The notes beneath the pieces were generated by a model. That model did not search any database. It saw only the letters and a list, made by a program, of their open reading frames with translations, and was not told the origin of the DNA. From Acidobacteriota bacterium (lineage in GTDB: Bacteria > Acidobacteriota > Terriglobia > Bryobacterales > Bryobacteraceae): 64,000 nt of DNA. This document shows positions 61,661 through 64,000 of the stretch, one piece after another (positions within the stretch are counted from its first letter, which is position 1; every line of letters starts with the position of its first letter). The position numbers and the translations under genes were made by a program. The DNA lies in the NCBI GenBank assembly GCA_026393985.1, contig JAPKZB010000001.1, positions 1-64,000 of the forward strand, written 5' to 3'.

Positions 61661-63340
61661 CTATTGTTCTCCTCGGAGTATGCGGTCTCCCCAAAGCACG
61701 TTATCCCCCCAGAGAACGTTGTCCCCCCAGAGAACATTGTCCCCCCAGATCTTCATATCACTCCAAGCAACAGGCTGACCCCACAAACTCCAGTCCCGTG
61801 TCACTGAACCAGGGTGCACCAATCGTACCCCCTTACCTCTGACGACCCGCACCTGCGGCGAAGCAGCGCGCACCCCCACCGGCAGGCCATCCCGCGACGC
61901 CAACGCCCGGCCAACGTGGAGATATCCGGCCCCCAAGGATCTTACGTCGTGCCTCACTGTCCGCGTTATGCCGGTCGAATCGGTCGAAGTGACGGAAGCA
62001 GGAAAAGTCGTCGCCTTGGACGCTGTCTTCATGATCCGCGCCTTAATCACGTCGGGCACAAAAGGTTGCCGCGCGGAGGACCACGGGGGGCGTAAAGACG
62101 CATCGTTCTGGATCATCAAGGCCGCGGTCCCCGCTACCAGCGGCGCTGCCATCGAAGTGCCGCTTAGGTAAAGATAATCCAGCGAAGGCGTCGTACCGCA
62201 CGCGCCCGCATTGCTGCAATAAGCGCTCTTCGGAACGCGCAGCGCAGAAGCACTGGTGGCCAGCGTCGAGCCCGGCGCCAGCACGGAAGCCACCATGTTG
62301 CCCGCGGCCATTATATCCGGCTTCAGAACTCCGTCCAGAATCGACGGCCCTTTCGAACTGAAAGTCGCCACCGTCTCGTCCGTGCGCGCAATCGTGTTGC
62401 TGTGCCGCAAGGCCCCCACGGTAATCACCGCCGGATGGTTCCCCGGTGAGGTAATAGTTCCATGTCCGCCCATACCATTCAAATTGTGACGGCCCCAGTT
62501 ACCCGCTGAAACCACCACCACAATGCCACTCCGCCAAGCCGCCGCCACCGCCCGGCCCAAGGGATCCATTGTGTAGGACTCCGACACCGGCCTCCCCAGC
62601 GAGAGATTGATCACCCGAATGTTGTGCTGCTCCCGGTTGCGAATGGCCCAAAGCATCGCCCGCAGAACATCATACTCCTGGCCCTCGCCGTTCCGGTTGA
62701 GCACCTTCAGGCTGAGGAGACGCGCCGAGGGCGCTACCCCATGCAGACGGTTGGAAGCGCTCGGTTCCGCCGCGGACCGCGCACCGCTGCCCGCAATGAT
62801 GCCGGCCACGTGCGTCCCGTGCCCGTACGCATCGCCCGCCGCCGGCTCACCCGCCACAAAACTCTGCCGCACCACGACCTGGGAGCCGAAATCCGGATGA
62901 TCCGCAATCCCGGAGTCAATCACCGCTACCCCAACCGACGCGGCCGCCGCAGCGTTCTGCGCCAAAGAGGAGTTTGCCGTGTAGGGAAAGTTGGGAACCC
63001 CCGCCCCGGCCATGCCGAAGTCCGCAGTCGGCTTCAGCTTCCGGTCGACACTCACCAGATCGATTTCGACGACGGGCGCCATCGTGCACATTGCCCTCGC
63101 CGTCGATCTTACGAAAGCCATGTGAAACTCCGGGATGAACTGCCAGGTCGACACCCCTTGGAGCGTTCGAAACGCCACCTGTAGAGGCAAAGGATCGCTC
63201 CCCGGTCGCAACGTCACCAGGTACTCGACCACGGCGGTTTGCGGGGTGCCGGCCGGAATGCCACACTTGCCGGCCCAGCCCAGCACGCCACACGCGAGCG
63301 ACATCGACAGAAATCTAAATATACGCATGTTATCGGTCAT
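61661..63340 (-). CDS. Subtilisin-like S8 serine protease with WGDN repeats
   Basis: The 559-aa protein is exported (IFRFLSMSLACGVLGWAGKC). It contains an I9-like propeptide region and the catalytic triad: Asp in SVGVAVIDSGIADHP, His in YGHGTHVAGIIAG, Ser in LSGTSMAAPLVAG. The C-terminus carries WSDMKIWGDN followed by three WGDNVL-type units and ends RILRGEQ. Asn stands before VLWGD, unlike the Ser of the subtilase at 51921. It is the same type as the partial gene to its right, probably a tandem duplicate. Confidence 0.93.
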   Translation of the reverse strand: MTDNMRIFRFLSMSLACGVLGWAGKCGIPAGTPQTAVVEYLVTLRPGSDPLPLQVAFRTLQGVSTWQFIPEFHMAFVRSTARAMCTMAPVVEIDLVSVDRKLKPTADFGMAGAGVPNFPYTANSSLAQNAAAAASVGVAVIDSGIADHPDFGSQVVVRQSFVAGEPAAGDAYGHGTHVAGIIAGSGARSAAEPSASNRLHGVAPSARLLSLKVLNRNGEGQEYDVLRAMLWAIRNREQHNIRVINLSLGRPVSESYTMDPLGRAVAAAWRSGIVVVVSAGNWGRHNLNGMGGHGTITSPGNHPAVITVGALRHSNTIARTDETVATFSSKGPSILDGVLKPDIMAAGNMVASVLAPGSTLATSASALRVPKSAYCSNAGACGTTPSLDYLYLSGTSMAAPLVAGTAALMIQNDASLRPPWSSARQPFVPDVIKARIMKTASKATTFPASVTSTDSTGITRTVRHDVRSLGAGYLHVGRALASRDGLPVGVRAASPQVRVVRGKGVRLVHPGSVTRDWSLWGQPVAWSDMKIWGDNVLWGDNVLWGDNVLWGDRILRGEQ

Positions 63341-63393
63341 AGCCCATTCCCTACTCTCTGTCTCTGAACCCTAAATCCGAATCCGATACCCAC

Positions 63394-63427
63394 GCCGGGT
63401 GGGGAGTTCTCGGTCTCCCCACCCGGC
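63394..63427 (-). terminator. 13-bp hairpin after the partial subtilase
   Basis: A perfect 13-bp stem (GCCGGGTGGGGAG and complement) with an 8-nt loop lies 7 bp past the stop codon of the partial gene. No T-tract follows, so it may end transcription with Rho or protect the 3' end. Confidence 0.65.
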
Positions 63428-63433
63428 GAATCG

Positions 63434-64000
63434 CTACTGATCGCCTTTCAGGACTTGGTCGCCCCAGAGGACGTTGTCGCCCCAGAGGACGTTGTCGCCC
63501 CAGAGGACGTTGTCACCCCAGAGGACATTGTCACCCCAGAGGACATTGTCACCCCAGAGGACATTGTCACCCCAGAGGACATTGTCACCCCAGAGGACGT
63601 TGTCGCCCCAGAGGACGTTGTCACCCCAGAGGACGTTGTCACCCCGCAGGACATTGTCGCCCCACAGGACATTGTTCGGATACACCGACCCCGGATGCAC
63701 CACGTACACCCCGCCACCCTTCCTCACCCGCACCTGCGGCGATGCCGCCCGCACCCCAGGCTTCAACGTGTCCCTCGACTTCAGCGCCGCCCCGATATCC
63801 AGGTACCCGGCTCCCATGGAACGTACGTTTTGATACACCGTCCGCATCACCCCGGTTGAATCCGGAGCCGTAAACGAAGCAGGAAACGCGGAAGGCTTCG
63901 TCGCCGTCTTCATGATCCGCGCCTTGATCGTATCCGGCACAAAAGTCTGTCCTGCTGCTGTCCAAGCCGGTCGCAACGCGGCATCGTTCAGAATCATCAG
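63434..64000 (-). CDS. Subtilisin-like S8 protease, C-terminal part (5' end beyond window)
   Basis: The window contains only the last 188 codons. The region after the catalytic serine (LNDAALRPAWTAAGQTFVPD, TIKARIMKTATKPSAFPASF) is closely related to the complete subtilase at 61661, and it ends in 12 hexapeptides NVLWGD (one NVLRGD) plus QVLKGDQ. The catalytic triad is outside the window. The WGD array is the longest of the three subtilases here. Function is secretion-type proteolysis by family. Confidence 0.9.
   Translation of the reverse strand: MMILNDAALRPAWTAAGQTFVPDTIKARIMKTATKPSAFPASFTAPDSTGVMRTVYQNVRSMGAGYLDIGAALKSRDTLKPGVRAASPQVRVRKGGGVYVVHPGSVYPNNVLWGDNVLRGDNVLWGDNVLWGDNVLWGDNVLWGDNVLWGDNVLWGDNVLWGDNVLWGDNVLWGDNVLWGDQVLKGDQ
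63440..63673 (-). repeat. 18-bp tandem repeat coding WGD hexapeptides
   Basis: Twelve 18-bp units (63458-63673) plus one degenerate unit (63440-63457) code NVLWGD; most differ only by C/T at silent sites. DNA identity is much higher than needed for the protein, implying recent expansion by slippage or unequal exchange. Confidence 0.93.

Noticed and set aside
61182-61694. 170-aa minus-strand frame before the c-di-GMP gene
   Set aside because: Overlaps the subtilase 3' end in another frame, shows no family features, and lacks a clear start.
63440-63673. CRISPR array
   Set aside because: Eighteen-bp units are contiguous with no spacers and are coding.
63455-63859. Plus-strand frames across the 18-bp array (PEDVVA-type repeats)
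   Set aside because: Antisense reading of the WGD-coding repeat; the minus-strand frame matches the complete subtilase next to it.

Overview
The window is GC-rich bacterial chromosome, most likely from an acidobacterium of the Bryobacter/Solibacter type. This is inferred from an Oar-like TonB-dependent receptor with an N-terminal carboxypeptidase-regulatory domain, a PEP-CTERM surface protein, subtilases with WGD hexapeptide repeats, strongly C-ending codons and several near-leaderless starts. No rRNA, tRNA or CRISPR array was seen.

Left part (1-21.9 kb) is an accessory island. A minus-strand run (sulfotransferase, methyltransferase, glycosyltransferase, DegT-type sugar aminotransferase) looks like a glycan-decoration operon and is invaded by seven copies of a ~90 bp palindromic repeat. 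Next come a PEP-CTERM protein with a consensus promoter, a large GT2-GT4 fusion, and two inverted paralogous GT9/coiled-coil glycosyltransferases that share a near-identical block of about 240 bp. Between them lies a graveyard of mobile elements: IS4, IS1182/IS5-like, two IS6, IS630, IS1380, a group II intron tail and a possible phage remnant.

Middle part (21.9-46.6 kb) is more core-like: thymidine kinase, methyltransferase, PQQ dehydrogenase, DoxX protein, PhoD-like phosphatase, TonB-type receptor, amino-acid permease, UvrD/PcrA helicase translationally coupled to a 54-aa basic protein, an ECF sigma operon with a putative membrane regulator and a CpxP/Spy-like protein, rpmE, an MFS transporter, and the protein quality-control pair clpB-lon. 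Between rpmE and the MFS gene is a strong candidate structured RNA: a consensus promoter, a 16-nt match to the complement of the 16S rRNA 3' end, a long-range stem and an intrinsic terminator.

Right part (46-64 kb): cupin, amidase, membrane dipeptidase, an unrecognised 390-aa protein and an SMP-30-like protein; a subtilase gene broken by an in-frame TAG; a five-gene minus-strand unit (HD-GYP/GGDEF c-di-GMP protein followed by an oligopeptide-type ABC transporter); and two more subtilases, the last cut by the window edge and carrying a 12-copy 18-bp WGD repeat.
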